Assembly (NCBI GenBank): GCA_016716635.1
Contig: JADJVZ010000011.1
Location: forward strand, 1,302,001 to 1,366,000
Direction: 5' to 3'
Source: Micropruina sp.
GTDB lineage: Bacteria; Actinomycetota; Actinomycetes; Propionibacteriales; Propionibacteriaceae
Length of the DNA: 64,000 nt
Shown: in pieces, positions 52,558-61,912 of the stretch
How positions within the stretch are numbered: the first letter of the stretch is position 1
How the letters are laid out: each line of letters opens with the position of its first letter
The notes under the pieces: model-generated
What the model saw: only the letters and a program-made list of their open reading frames with translations
The model's database searches: none
Told to the model about the DNA's origin: nothing
Translations under genes and position numbers: made by a program

Positions 52558-53409
52558 TCAAATGTTGGCAAACGTGGTGTCGTACTCGTTAGCCATACGG
52601 ATGATCATGCTTCCGTAGTGAAAGACGTCTCCTGGCTTAGGCGCCGGCGGCCCCTCAACGAGGCGGACGGGCCCGCCATCATTCTTGAAATCCAGCACGG
52701 TGATACCCAGGCCATCAAAGCCGTTCTCGGTGTTGTTTGAACGTCGCGGGATCTCCATGACCTTCTGAATAGTTTCGAGAGCATCGTGAGGCTGTTTGTG
52801 CTTCGTCACGCGTGCGGGTTGCTCAGCCAACGAGAAGTTGTTGGTGACAGAGCTGACAAACTCCGTGGCTGCATTGACTTGCACATACGCAATGGCCAGC
52901 GCCTGTTTTGAAGAGCCATGGACGCAGAGATGCGAAGAGTTGAGTTCGTCATGGAGGCGGGGTTTGGCCTTCACGTGTGCCGTCATGGCGGCCTTGGCCT
53001 CCAGCGCAATCAAGACGGCCCCGACATCAGAGACATGAAGCGGCGGAAGAGCGCTGAGGGCGTGCTGCTCTGCTCCGGTCAGCTGCACGCCGTATAGGTC
53101 CGCAAGGCCCGCGAAGGTCTTCGCATCCTTAGGGATGACTCCATTGGGACGCGCGATGACGAGGTCCAGCTTCTTTGGCCGCCCAGTCCCGAAGTCAGTC
53201 AACGTATGATTCACGCCCATGACAACCTTCGCCTCTTCAACATGCCTTCGAAGAAGCGTCGAAGACTGAAGCAGGTCGAATGCGATGCCCCAGCAACCGA
53301 CCTTCGAGTGACGATCCGAGCGCGAGTTGTACTGCCAGTGATTCCCGTACTTGTCGGCCACAGGGCTGGGCACCTGCAGAAAGCGCCTGAGTATCTCCGG
53401 TCCATGCAT
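52558..53409 (-). CDS. Probable type II restriction endonuclease
   Basis: A 283-residue protein with no firm family match. A PD-(D/E)xK-like core is visible: KKLDLVIARP (Asp) followed about 75 residues later by VLIALEAKAAM (ExK). It starts 22 bases after the cytosine methyltransferase gene on the same strand, the normal placement for a cognate nuclease. Base composition is lower in GC than the chromosome backbone. Specificity is unknown. Confidence 0.68.
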   Translation of the reverse strand: MHGPEILRRFLQVPSPVADKYGNHWQYNSRSDRHSKVGCWGIAFDLLQSSTLLRRHVEEAKVVMGVNHTLTDFGTGRPKKLDLVIARPNGVIPKDAKTFAGLADLYGVQLTGAEQHALSALPPLHVSDVGAVLIALEAKAAMTAHVKAKPRLHDELNSSHLCVHGSSKQALAIAYVQVNAATEFVSSVTNNFSLAEQPARVTKHKQPHDALETIQKVMEIPRRSNNTENGFDGLGITVLDFKNDGGPVRLVEGPPAPKPGDVFHYGSMIIRMANEYDTTFANI

Positions 53410-53431
53410 GCCGTCACCTTACAGGCGCACG

Positions 53432-54619
53432 TTATCCAGCTTCACCCAGCGTGACTAACCGGTGGCTGGAAATGTAAGCGGCCAAGTCGGCCCGGAAACC
53501 TGGGTACTGACCGAGGTTGCCTTGTTGAAGCCGACGCCAAAATCCCGCAGCGGCCCGTTCGCTCAGCGGTTCGGCGTCGGCGAGACGAACCACGTCAAGC
53601 AAATGTCGGTAGAGAGCGTGTTCGGGGAACTCAGACGCCTCGGCTGACCAAACGCGGCCCTTCTCGCCCCAGGCCGCGCTGGGCCACCGCAGGGAGGTCC
53701 ATTGAGTGAAACTGCTGATTGGTGTCCCCGGGTTCGCGATCCGTCGTGCCACCCACTCGGAGACACCCACCGTGACCGCGTTACCAACGAGCTTCCAACG
53801 GGGCCCGTTCTTGCGGCTAACTCCGCTGCCCGTTACTGCAGTCCAGCCGCGCGGGAAGCCTTGGAGTTCCTCGGCATCCTCGATCGTCGGCTTGACGAAT
53901 CGTTGCTCTAGAGGCGCACCCGGGACCCAGATCGCGGGGGGCGACGCGATCCCGATCGTCGAACCACCCTTGATCGTGGGGATGGCATCTTGTGCCCATC
54001 CAAGGCCTGCCCGGCCTTCGGTCCAATAGAAGCCGAAGGCGTCCCGATTGAGTTCCGACTCAGGGCGAGGACCAGCCTCGTCAGCAAACAAAACTGTACG
54101 TGGATCTTGAGTAGCGGAGGCCAGCATGATCACCCGCCTACGGCGTTGAGGAACGCCCGTGAAACGAGAGTCAACGAGTCGGTATGCCCATCGATACCCC
54201 AAAGCTTCAATCGCCGACACGAGATAGGTCATCGCCTGACCACCGTCGAGAGCCAACATGTTTTGGACGTTTTCGATCAAGAGCCAGGTGGGGGGCCGCT
54301 TGGTCGCCTTCACAGCATCAAATACGTGCCGCACGAGCCCGGAGTTCGCGCCCTTGATCCCTGCAGTCCGACCAGCCTGGGACAGATCCGTGCAAGGGAA
54401 GCCGGCGGCCAGGACGTCAAGATGCTCCGGAACGGCCTCCAAATCACGCACGTCTGGGTGGATCGGGACGCCTGGGAACCGAGCGGCAAGAACATCCTGG
54501 GCTGGCTGCCACCATTCGCAAAGCATGGCCGTCTCAACGGGCAACCCTGCCTGATGAAACCCCTGCTCGATGCCGCCGATACCGGCAAACAACCCACCTA
54601 TGCGGACTGGCTCAGACAC
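53432..54619 (-). CDS. DNA (cytosine-5) methyltransferase
   Basis: A C5-cytosine methylase of about 395 residues. Motif I is GGLFAGIGGIEQGF, motif IV has the catalytic Cys in AAGFPCTDLSQ, motif VI is LIENVQNM, and motif VIII is QRRRRVIML. Motifs IX-X (WKLVGNAVTV) are near residue 290, so the target-recognition part is short and a C-terminal extension of about 90 residues follows. The GTG at 54619 has AGGAGGG upstream and starts just before motif I. It protects DNA from the nuclease downstream. Confidence 0.92.
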   Translation of the reverse strand: MSEPVRIGGLFAGIGGIEQGFHQAGLPVETAMLCEWWQPAQDVLAARFPGVPIHPDVRDLEAVPEHLDVLAAGFPCTDLSQAGRTAGIKGANSGLVRHVFDAVKATKRPPTWLLIENVQNMLALDGGQAMTYLVSAIEALGYRWAYRLVDSRFTGVPQRRRRVIMLASATQDPRTVLFADEAGPRPESELNRDAFGFYWTEGRAGLGWAQDAIPTIKGGSTIGIASPPAIWVPGAPLEQRFVKPTIEDAEELQGFPRGWTAVTGSGVSRKNGPRWKLVGNAVTVGVSEWVARRIANPGTPISSFTQWTSLRWPSAAWGEKGRVWSAEASEFPEHALYRHLLDVVRLADAEPLSERAAAGFWRRLQQGNLGQYPGFRADLAAYISSHRLVTLGEAG

Positions 54620-54787
54620 AGGTTCAACCCTCCTTGAAGCGATCAAGGTCACCCTACTAAGCCCCGCTGACAAATTTGGCGAGGCACTCCAGGAACCCGA
54701 AGGCGGGAATCGCCTGGCAGCAAGCCCGGTCCCGTTTCGCAGGCGCCGAATGCACATTGGCCTGGCAAGTCGGGCTGATTCCGCTAG

Positions 54788-54860
54788 TCGGGGCGACAGG
54801 ACTCGAACCTGCGGTCTCCTGCTCCCAAAGCAGGCGCGCTAGCCACTACGCTACGCCCCG
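54788..54860 (-). tRNA. tRNA-Pro (anticodon TGG)
   Basis: A complete cloverleaf on the minus strand. Acceptor stem CGGGGCG/CGCCCCG, anticodon stem CTGCT/AGCAG around TTTGGGA (anticodon TGG), T arm GCAGG/CCTGT with TTCGAGT, discriminator A, no encoded CCA. It forms one edge of the restriction-modification island; 26 bases of it are repeated at 52372. Confidence 0.95.
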
Positions 54861-54874
54861 CGACCTCAGGGATT

Positions 54875-56315
54875 CTATCGGACGCCGAGCAGTAGCCAGG
54901 CCATCACGTCCAGGCCGAGGTCCGGACGATTGACGACGGACGCTCGGAGGCGCCGCCGGGTCTTGTCCGCGCAGGCGCCGGCACGCAGCGAAACCGACCA
55001 TTCGTCGGGGCACAGATCCAGCAGCCCCACGAGGGAGGCGGCGGCCACGTCGTCCAGGCCCACAGGGAGCCCGGGCAGGGTGCCGCCCAGGCGGTTGACC
55101 ACCCCCGACAGCGCCGGAATGCCCGATTCGGCGCTGCGGTAGCCCACCAACGACAACTCGAGTTGAGCCAGCGGATTCTCGCCCTGGCGGGCGAAGGCGT
55201 CCACGAGCCCTTCCCAGTCCTCGCCGAGGGAGATCCCGGCCAGCCACGTCCGCATCGCCGCGCGACCAAAGCCAAGCCCGGCGGGCGCCTGGCGCAGCAG
55301 CGCCCGGGCGTGGTGCAGCCGGGACGGACGTCCGGTGCGCACGGCCTCCGAGGCCAACGCGGCGGCACTGAAGATCGCCCGCTCGGGGATCCCCGTCGAA
55401 GGCCTCCAGATAGTCATCGGCCGCCTGCGGATCCGCGACCACCTGCGCGGCCATCGCCTCCGCCACCACGAACGCGGCCGCGGCCGACGGCGGCCGCCCC
55501 GACGCCACCGCGTACCCGGCGAGCGTGGCCAGCACGTCCTGCGCACGCGGCGCCCACGACACCTCAAGGTGCGTGACACCGCGCGCCTCGTTCAGGTCCA
55601 GCTGCCGCAACCCGGCATCGCCGTCGATCAGCGTCTCGGATTCTTCGGTGTACAACCGCACGCCCGGTCCCGGCACGAAACCCACATCGGGCAGGGTGAG
55701 CGAGAGCGTCTCGCCCGCCTCGGCGTGCAACGGGACGAGCCAGCCCGGCGTCAGAGCGCGAACGGCGTCCACGTGCGGATGGACGGACGCCTCGACCCTC
55801 GACACCCAGCGACGACCGGGAGCCAGCTGGAAGCCCGGAGGCGCGAACATCAGCGTCGGCTCGGGCGTGGCATCGTCCAGCCCCGGGAGCGCCGGGTGCG
55901 CGTCGCCACCGACGAATCCGAGGTAGCCCCCGCGGAGCGTGAACGCCAGCACCGGTCCGGCGCGATCAGCGGGCGCCAGGGTGAACAACCCGTGGGCGCC
56001 CGCACCCCAAGCCCACGCGACGTGGCCAGCGGCGCAGTCGATGGTCCACGAGAGGGCCGGCAGGGCCACGGGCTCGGGTTCGGCGTGCGCCGCCATGATC
56101 CGCAAGTCCCACGCGCGTCCGAAGGTCGAGCGGGTTTCGACGGTCACGGCGCCGCGGGTCAACTGGTGCCGCGCCTCGTCGGCGTCCAATTCGGCAGGCG
56201 CGGTCGGGGTCACGTCCCCCAGCGTCAGGGTGGCCCAGCGGACGCCGAACCGAGCGATGGTGAGGATCTCCCCGTCCGGGGACCAACTGAGCTGAAAATC
56301 CTGCCAGTCGATCAC
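54875..56315 (-). CDS. Hypothetical beta-rich protein, one frame break
   Basis: About 480 residues in two frames. The first 330 residues are beta-rich (DWQDFQLSWSPDGEILTIARFG, continuing with GWLVPLHAEAGETLSL); the last 150 are helical, ending AWLLLGVR. The frame breaks at 55391-55394, where a run of four G (minus strand) should be three to join the halves as FDGIPERAIF. This is probably a sequence error. GTG 56315 overlaps the nei stop (GTGA). No family is recognised. Confidence 0.7.
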
Positions 56316-57130
56316 GAGCGACGCCTTTGGCAGGTGGGGCACCAATAGAGGTTGCGTCCCTCATACTCCTGGGTGCGCACCTCGCGCCCGCACACGTGGC
56401 AGGGGGCGCCGGCCCGCCGATAGACGTACACCTCGCCGCCATGTCGGTCGACGCGAGGCTCGCGTCCGGTCGCCTCCGGTGAGTGCTCGTCGCGGACGGT
56501 GTCGATGCGCAAGGTGTCGACGGCCACCGGCATGAGCTCGACGAGGTCACGCCACATCGCCAGCCACGTGCTGTGTTTCAGCTTCGACCCGGGCGTGAAC
56601 GGCGACAACCGGTGCCGGTACAGCACCTCGGCCCGATAGATGTTCCCGACCCCCGCGAGGACGGCCTGATCCATCAGCAAGGAGGCGATGGTCCGATCGC
56701 TCTTGTGGATGCGCGCCCACGCCTTCTCCGGATCGGCGTCCGCGCGCAGCGGGTCGGGCCCCAGCCGGGCGAGAATGCCGTCGCGTTCCTCGGCGCCGAT
56801 GAGCCGACACAAGGTGGCCCCGCGTAGTTCGAGGGCCGTCGTGTCGTCCCAGACCCGCAGCCGCAGGGTCTCCGGGGAGGCGATGGGGTCGGACGGATCG
56901 AAGAACCGCACCTTGCCGATCAGGCCCAGGTGGATGTTGATGAACAAGGCGTTGTCAAAGTCGAAGAACAGATGCTTTCCGGCGGCCTCACCCTGCAGCA
57001 ACACAGTGCCGTTGAGCAACGCGGCCGAGTCGGCGAAGCGTCCTTGCGGGCTGGCCACGCGCACGGGTCGTCCGCCGAACGCCGCCGTCACATCGCGTGC
57101 GATCCGGTGCGTCACGTGGCCTTCGGGCAT
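56312..57130 (-). CDS. nei: DNA glycosylase/AP lyase, endonuclease VIII family
   Basis: A base-excision repair enzyme of 272 residues. After removal of Met the catalytic Pro-Glu (PEGH) is N-terminal, as in Fpg/Nei. The helix-two-turn-helix segment is DQAVLAGVGNIYRAEVLYRH and the C-terminal zinc finger has CHVCG and CPTCQ. The motifs fit actinobacterial Nei2-type enzymes that remove oxidised pyrimidines. It is coupled to the next gene by GTGA. Confidence 0.94.
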   Translation of the reverse strand: MPEGHVTHRIARDVTAAFGGRPVRVASPQGRFADSAALLNGTVLLQGEAAGKHLFFDFDNALFINIHLGLIGKVRFFDPSDPIASPETLRLRVWDDTTALELRGATLCRLIGAEERDGILARLGPDPLRADADPEKAWARIHKSDRTIASLLMDQAVLAGVGNIYRAEVLYRHRLSPFTPGSKLKHSTWLAMWRDLVELMPVAVDTLRIDTVRDEHSPEATGREPRVDRHGGEVYVYRRAGAPCHVCGREVRTQEYEGRNLYWCPTCQRRRS

Positions 57131-57162
57131 AGTTGCCTCCCCTTGCTGCGAGTGCGGCGAGT

Positions 57163-57429
57163 CTAGCGGCGACGCCGCCCGACCCAGCTGTACACCGCGT
57201 GAACGATGCCGGCCACCACCACCGTGACGATCGCGGCAAAGGCCAACTTCGACCTCGCCGTGGTTCGCCCGATGTCACCAAAGATGGACCCACCCAAGAC
57301 GGCAACCCCAGCCACCACCGCCAGGCCCATGCCGACCCAGTACCACCACGGCACGCGATCCGGCTTGGGCGGTTCGTGGTCGGGAGTCTCGTCAGATTCG
57401 GGGACGGGGAGTCCCCAGGGGTTCGTCAT
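57163..57429 (-). CDS. Small membrane protein with two helices
   Basis: An 88-residue protein. A Pro/Glu/Asp-rich N-terminal 27 residues is followed by two membrane helices (YWVGMGLAVVAGVAVLGGS and AFAAIVTVVVAGIVHAVYS) and an Arg-rich end. The function is unknown. Its start overlaps the stop of the large upstream gene by four bases. Confidence 0.75.
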   Translation of the reverse strand: MTNPWGLPVPESDETPDHEPPKPDRVPWWYWVGMGLAVVAGVAVLGGSIFGDIGRTTARSKLAFAAIVTVVVAGIVHAVYSWVGRRRR

Positions 57430-58916
57430 GCGGCACCACCGTTCATCACCACGTCGCGCAATCCCCGCAGGTTAACCGCCGACACCAGCGCCTCCTGGCT
57501 CGGATCGCCCTCCGGGTGCCATCGCAACCGCTTCCCATGCTCCCCGATCACGCGCCCCGGAACGCCGTCCCGCTCCGCGAGCGTCTCGACCCGGACGTCC
57601 TGCCCCACCAGGCGGGCCACGTCAACCTCGACCCGGCCGTCAGCCGCCCGCAGCCCACCGTGGCCGGGATACATGATGTCGGCGGCACTGGCGTCGGGCA
57701 CATCGGCCCAGAGCCCACCACCATCGGCTGTCACGGCGACGATCGCTCCCGACGCCAGCCGCCGGAAATGGGTGTGCCACAGAAGCGGCGCCCCGTCCGG
57801 ACGCGGCAGCGGGAAGGTCGATAGGTCCTGGACATCCTCCTGCGAGGAACGGGGCAGTATCTCCACCGTCGGCGAGGTGCTTTGGGGGTGGTTCGTCCAC
57901 CCCCAAAGGCCGAGTTGTTGCGACCCATCGGCGACCCCCCAGCCGCACCCGGACTGCACGACCCGACCCACACGAACCAAGCCCAAGCCAATGGTTCCGT
58001 CGAGCTCCGGCGCCGCCCGAAACTGGACCCATGGAAGGTCGCGGGCCTGCTGCCACGTGCGCTGCCATCGATGGGGCCGTTGCGCGAGCCCCACCAGGGC
58101 CCAAGCCCCACCTCGGGAGGTCACCCTCGCCTCAACGCCAGGGAGTCTCAGCCGCAGGGCTCGCTGGTCGCAGGCCCGCACGCCGACGACGCCGTGCGCC
58201 ACCGGGACGGCCGCCCACCACCCACGGGCGTCGAGGTAGACCCAGGGCGTCTTCGCCGCGACCAGGGAGTGCTTACGCGGAGGGTGCGGCTCTTTCGGCG
58301 ACCGCCACCCCAACGCCCCGGTTTCGTTGAGCTCCAACACCCCCAGCAGTTGGACCCCCTCGTCGACGTCCAGGCGGGTCAGGGTCGCACCGGCGAGGAG
58401 CGGCGAGGGCTCCACCACGAACTCGCGCAAGGGCGGCTCCCCGGCGGTCCAGCCCGTGCCCGTCCAGGGCGCGGCGAACCGAGGTCCCCCATCCGCGGCC
58501 GCACCGACCCGGGACGACTCAGAGGAGATCACCCGATCTTGGAAAGCCGCCGGAATCTCCCCATCGAGCAACCACAGCGGATCATCCCCCGCCTCATCAT
58601 GGACGTTCCCGTCCGCGCTGAGATGCCGGGGTCCGAGCATCCGCCGAAGCACATCGACCTGCGTGACGTGGGCCGAGTCGTCGCTCCGGGTCACGAAACC
58701 CTGGATGGTGTGGGCGCTGAAGTTTTCAAGGTCCTGGTCGTCGAGCATGCGCCGGACGACCGCGTGGGTGAGAACCTGGCGAAGCCGGACGGCGCCGGGA
58801 CCGAGCACCGGCGGGGAGAACACTGGTTGCCGCGGACGGGGGGCCCGCCACCAGGATTTAGCTTCGGCGGAGCCCTTCAGGGGCGTGGCGGATCCGATCT
58901 GGGTCGGCAAAGACAT
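57426..58916 (-). CDS. Large hypothetical protein, function unknown
   Basis: About 496 residues, mostly beta-strand and tryptophan-rich (TPWVYLDARGWWAAVPVAHG, for example), with no motif I recognise. ATG 58916 has AGGA eight bases upstream but overlaps the previous gene by 59 bases, so the true start may be later, near MLDDQDLENF. It follows a related-looking beta-rich gene; the two may be partners. No signal peptide or membrane helix is seen. Confidence 0.65.
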   Translation of the reverse strand: MSLPTQIGSATPLKGSAEAKSWWRAPRPRQPVFSPPVLGPGAVRLRQVLTHAVVRRMLDDQDLENFSAHTIQGFVTRSDDSAHVTQVDVLRRMLGPRHLSADGNVHDEAGDDPLWLLDGEIPAAFQDRVISSESSRVGAAADGGPRFAAPWTGTGWTAGEPPLREFVVEPSPLLAGATLTRLDVDEGVQLLGVLELNETGALGWRSPKEPHPPRKHSLVAAKTPWVYLDARGWWAAVPVAHGVVGVRACDQRALRLRLPGVEARVTSRGGAWALVGLAQRPHRWQRTWQQARDLPWVQFRAAPELDGTIGLGLVRVGRVVQSGCGWGVADGSQQLGLWGWTNHPQSTSPTVEILPRSSQEDVQDLSTFPLPRPDGAPLLWHTHFRRLASGAIVAVTADGGGLWADVPDASAADIMYPGHGGLRAADGRVEVDVARLVGQDVRVETLAERDGVPGRVIGEHGKRLRWHPEGDPSQEALVSAVNLRGLRDVVMNGGAA

Positions 58917-59732
58917 CCCCGAGATCCTGCCCCGACTCCAAATCAAGGGTGACCGACTCCATCCAAGGCAGCGCCGGGACCAACCTCACCCGCACGTGCG
59001 GGCAGTCGACCCGCCGAGGTCCGCCCGACAACACCCACCCCTCACGAGCGTCGAACCAGACCCCGAGTTCACTGGCCTCCCCGGTGGGAACCACCACCGC
59101 TTGGAGCGGCGCGTCTTCCAACGGCAAGAGCGTGTAACGATCGGGGCTTCGGCCACCGCCACCAGCCACCGGTCCGACCATCGGGTCCGCCGCAGGTGGA
59201 GGGCGATTCCGGGCCGCCCGTTGGCCACGGCTCCGGCGGCGGCGTGGCCATGCCCACCAGCCTTGCCAACTGCTCGGTGTAGGCCGTCAAAGTCTCCAGA
59301 TCCTCCCCCACGGCCAGTTCGAGGGCCGGGTCGTCCGCGGACCGCGGGTCTCCCCCCACGAGCCGCACCCGCACTCCCTCGGCTTCCGCACGACGCAGGG
59401 TCAAGGTCGGCGGACGAAAGAACCCGGTCGGGCCGAACCCAAGTTCGGAGGCGGCGTCCTCCGGCAGCGGGCGCACCGGGCCCGACCAGTCCTGCCAGGG
59501 AACCACCGCGTAGTGCCCCGGCCCCACGGGGGGCCGCAACAAGCCACCACCCATGCCACCTGACTGCCAACCGGGGAACCACACTCAGCACCTCTCCCGG
59601 ACGCACGTCGTCGCCCGGGCGCCAGCGGACGGAACGCAGGCGACCGTCATCCTCTCGGACGACCAGCGTCGAAGCAGGCGGGAAATCGAGGGTGTCCCGC
59701 TGCCACAGCTCGGGCGCGTAGGAACCAGCCAC
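58858..59732 (-). CDS. Hypothetical beta-rich protein, three frame breaks
   Basis: A coherent protein of about 290 residues can be read only by switching frame three times: near 59573-59576 (run of four, one too many), near 59209-59219 (one base missing) and at 59143-59146 (one missing). Segments are MAGSYAPELWQRDTLDFPPA, then HYAVVPWQDWSGPVRPLPED, ALHLRRTRWSDRWLVAVAEA and RYTLLPLEDAPLQAVVVPTG. All breaks lie in G/C runs. It could be a pseudogene, but sequence error is more likely. The function is unknown. Confidence 0.6.
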
Positions 59733-59817
59733 CCCTGCCCCTCCGTCGATGCGATTTGTGATGGCACCCTATCCAGATCGGGTCTCACCACTGAGGGCAG
59801 AGCGTAGGGTGGCCGTC

Positions 59818-60006
59818 ATGGGTCCGAGTGAGCGTCCGGGTGACGGCGAACGTCCCGCAGGACGCGATGGCACCTCCGGCCTGCTGACGCCGAACCGCGC
59901 CATGCGCGCCCGGGACGTCTCACGTCCGACGGAGGAAGATCACCGGTTCGCCGAGCAGGTCCTCGCGGATCTCTTAGCTCGGATCGAAGGCCGGAAGCGA
60001 CCGTAA
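59818..60006 (+). CDS. Small conserved-looking hypothetical protein
   Basis: A 62-residue charged protein (LTPNRAMRARDVSRPTEED, then a C-terminal helix FAEQVLADLLARIEGRK). The ATG at 59818 is preferred to the one at 59749, which overlaps the divergent gene's promoter. Fully soluble, function unknown. It is followed 21 bases later by a three-gene membrane operon. Confidence 0.6.
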   Translation: MGPSERPGDGERPAGRDGTSGLLTPNRAMRARDVSRPTEEDHRFAEQVLADLLARIEGRKRP

Positions 60007-60014
60007 CTCCCCCC

Positions 60015-60020
60015 TATACT
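60015..60020 (+). promoter_or_regulatory. Candidate -10 element for a leaderless transcript
   Basis: TATACT lies seven bases before the ATG at 60028, a distance that puts transcription start at or next to the start codon. There is no ribosome-binding site between them. Leaderless mRNAs are common in actinomycetes. No clear -35 box is seen. Confidence 0.5.
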
Positions 60021-60027
60021 CCCGACT

Positions 60028-60704
60028 ATGTCGGGGGAAGAGACGAAGCCGGACACCACCGGCACGGACACGGTCGAAGAGACCCCTGTGCCCCCCCTGC
60101 TTCGCTTCGTGATGCTGTTCAAAGACCTGGCGAAGCCGACCAACCTGTTCGTGATCGCCGGCCTCCTGGTCGTGGGCATGGTCGCACTGACAGGTGGCTT
60201 GAAACAGGTCGACACGGCAGAAAAGGACCTTCCGACAGCCCAGCCGTCCGTGACAGCAACGGCAGGCCCCCTCGCCGTCTGGTTCAAATCGGCCAAGTGG
60301 ACCGACAAAACGCTGATCCCGCTGCTGTCGCTGAAACCCGGCGAGCGCTATCTGATCGTGAGCGTGGAGGTGACCAATCAGTTCCGCCTGCCCGTGGGTG
60401 CCCCCGTGCTGAAGGAATCCTTCCGGATCGACGCCACCAACCTGCTCGACAGCCTGGGGTCCCCGGCCACCGCGGCCAAGGCCGACCCGGTAGTCGTCCG
60501 GATCTCCGACTCCGTATCCGGCGCCGCCATGCAACCGGGGCTCACCATGCCGCTGGCGCTGGCGTGGAAGCAGGACGCCAAAGCCGCCGAATTGCCGAAG
60601 AGCGTGACGATCACCATCAACTCCCACGTCTGGCGGGCCTCCTCGCTGGACGGGCATGATTTCTGGGCGGACAGCACCCCGCGCTCACCATCACCCTCCC
60701 CTGA
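60028..60704 (+). CDS. Membrane-anchored hypothetical protein (first of three)
   Basis: About 225 residues: an acidic N-terminus, one membrane helix (LFVIAGLLVVGMVALTGG, about residues 40-57) and an extracytoplasmic beta domain (ERYLIVSVEVTNQFRLPV, then LPKSVTITINSHVWR). The frame runs on past the expected end; one C missing from the run at 60677-60680 would restore an ALTITLP ending and a TGA at 60702, just before the next ATG. Function unknown. Confidence 0.65.
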
Positions 60705-60717
60705 CGGAGTACACGTG

Positions 60718-61304
60718 ATGAAGTGGGATCGGACGGCAGCGCTGACCTCCGTGATTGTCCTGGGGCCCTGGGCGTGGGGACGGCGATCAGCACGCATCTG
60801 CCGAAGGCCGACGACGTCACCCACGCGCCGTTCATCGTCCAAGGGGCGGTCGGCAAACCGGTGAAACTGCGCACGGGCGAACTCGTGGTTCTCGGGGTCG
60901 ATGGCTCCACCGTGGTCACCAGCCCCCTCGACAGGGCGATCTCCAAGAACGGTGTGTTCGTGGTGATCCGCGTGCGGTGGACACCCTCCCTCAAACCGCA
61001 GGGTCTCGATGTCGTCGAGGTCATGTCCGCGAGCGGACGGCTCTACGGGGACGAACAGGCGGTCCAATCGCGCTGCAACCCAGCTCAAACGGGCATCCCC
61101 TTGACCTGCCAACTCGTCTTCGAGATGCCCCCCAGCGAGGTGCCCGGAGCCACGCTCCTCGTGCCATCTGAACTGAGCGGGGTCACCGGCGGCGACCTCG
61201 AAGCCCACATCGCCCTCGGCGCTACCGACGAGTCGGTCAAAGCATGGACTGCCCGCACGGACCCCATCGACCTTCCAGGGCCGAAAGCTGGGACGACGCC
61301 GTGA
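60718..61304 (+). CDS. Membrane-anchored hypothetical protein (second of three), one frame break
   Basis: About 195 residues. It starts MKWDRTAALTSVIVLG, an N-terminal membrane helix. The frame breaks in the G run at 60762-60765, where one more G would continue as GALGVGTAISTHLPK into the domain KLRTGELVVLGVDGSTVVTS. GGAG lies nine bases before the ATG. The extracytoplasmic part contains two cysteines (SRCNPAQ, LTCQL). It ends overlapping the third gene (GTGA). Confidence 0.65.
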
Positions 61305-61912
61305 CCACACCCACCTGGTGGCAGCGCAACCGCTTGGCGCTCCTGAGCCTGCTGCTCATCGGACCCTTGGCTCTTCTGTCAGCCTCCTTCCGGCTCATCA
61401 ACGTGTACCTGCCGTGGACGTATCACGTCGCCCACACCGACGCGTCGGGCACGGTGCGGCTGGCGCAGACCTATCGATATTGGTCCGAGCTCTCCACCGC
61501 GATCGAGGTCACCGCGCGCGTCGAGTCCGCCACGCAGGTCACCCAGATCGGCAAGGTCCGTGCGGCACCAGGCAGCGTCCTCTGGCAGGTCACGCTCACG
61601 CTGGCCGCCGATCCCAAGGCGATGCTGGACGTCTGCACCATGTGGCTCGCCGACGACGCGGGGCGGCAGTACGGAACCCAGGCCGGCAAGGTCGGCGACA
61701 TGTTCGATCCGACCTGGCTGCCGGATTGCGTCCCCAAGGGCGCGGAAGGCCCCAGGTACGACATCGTTCAGGAGCAAGTCGTGCAGAGCGATGCTCCTCG
61801 TCCCCCGACGTGGACGGCCGTCGCGCTGGTGGCAGTTCCCGAAGGGGTCACGCCGACCCACGTGATCCTGGCGTATCAGGAACCTGACTACATAGACCTG
61901 CGGATCAACTGA
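61301..61912 (+). CDS. Membrane-anchored hypothetical protein (third of three)
   Basis: A 203-residue protein with an N-terminal helix (LALLSLLLIGPLALLSASF) and an extracytoplasmic beta domain of the same general style as its two upstream neighbours, with cysteines in LDVCTMW and LPDCVPK. The GTG start overlaps the previous stop. The three proteins probably form a membrane complex; its job is unknown. It overlaps the convergent membrane-protein gene by 8 bases. Confidence 0.7.
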   Translation: MTTPTWWQRNRLALLSLLLIGPLALLSASFRLINVYLPWTYHVAHTDASGTVRLAQTYRYWSELSTAIEVTARVESATQVTQIGKVRAAPGSVLWQVTLTLAADPKAMLDVCTMWLADDAGRQYGTQAGKVGDMFDPTWLPDCVPKGAEGPRYDIVQEQVVQSDAPRPPTWTAVALVAVPEGVTPTHVILAYQEPDYIDLRIN

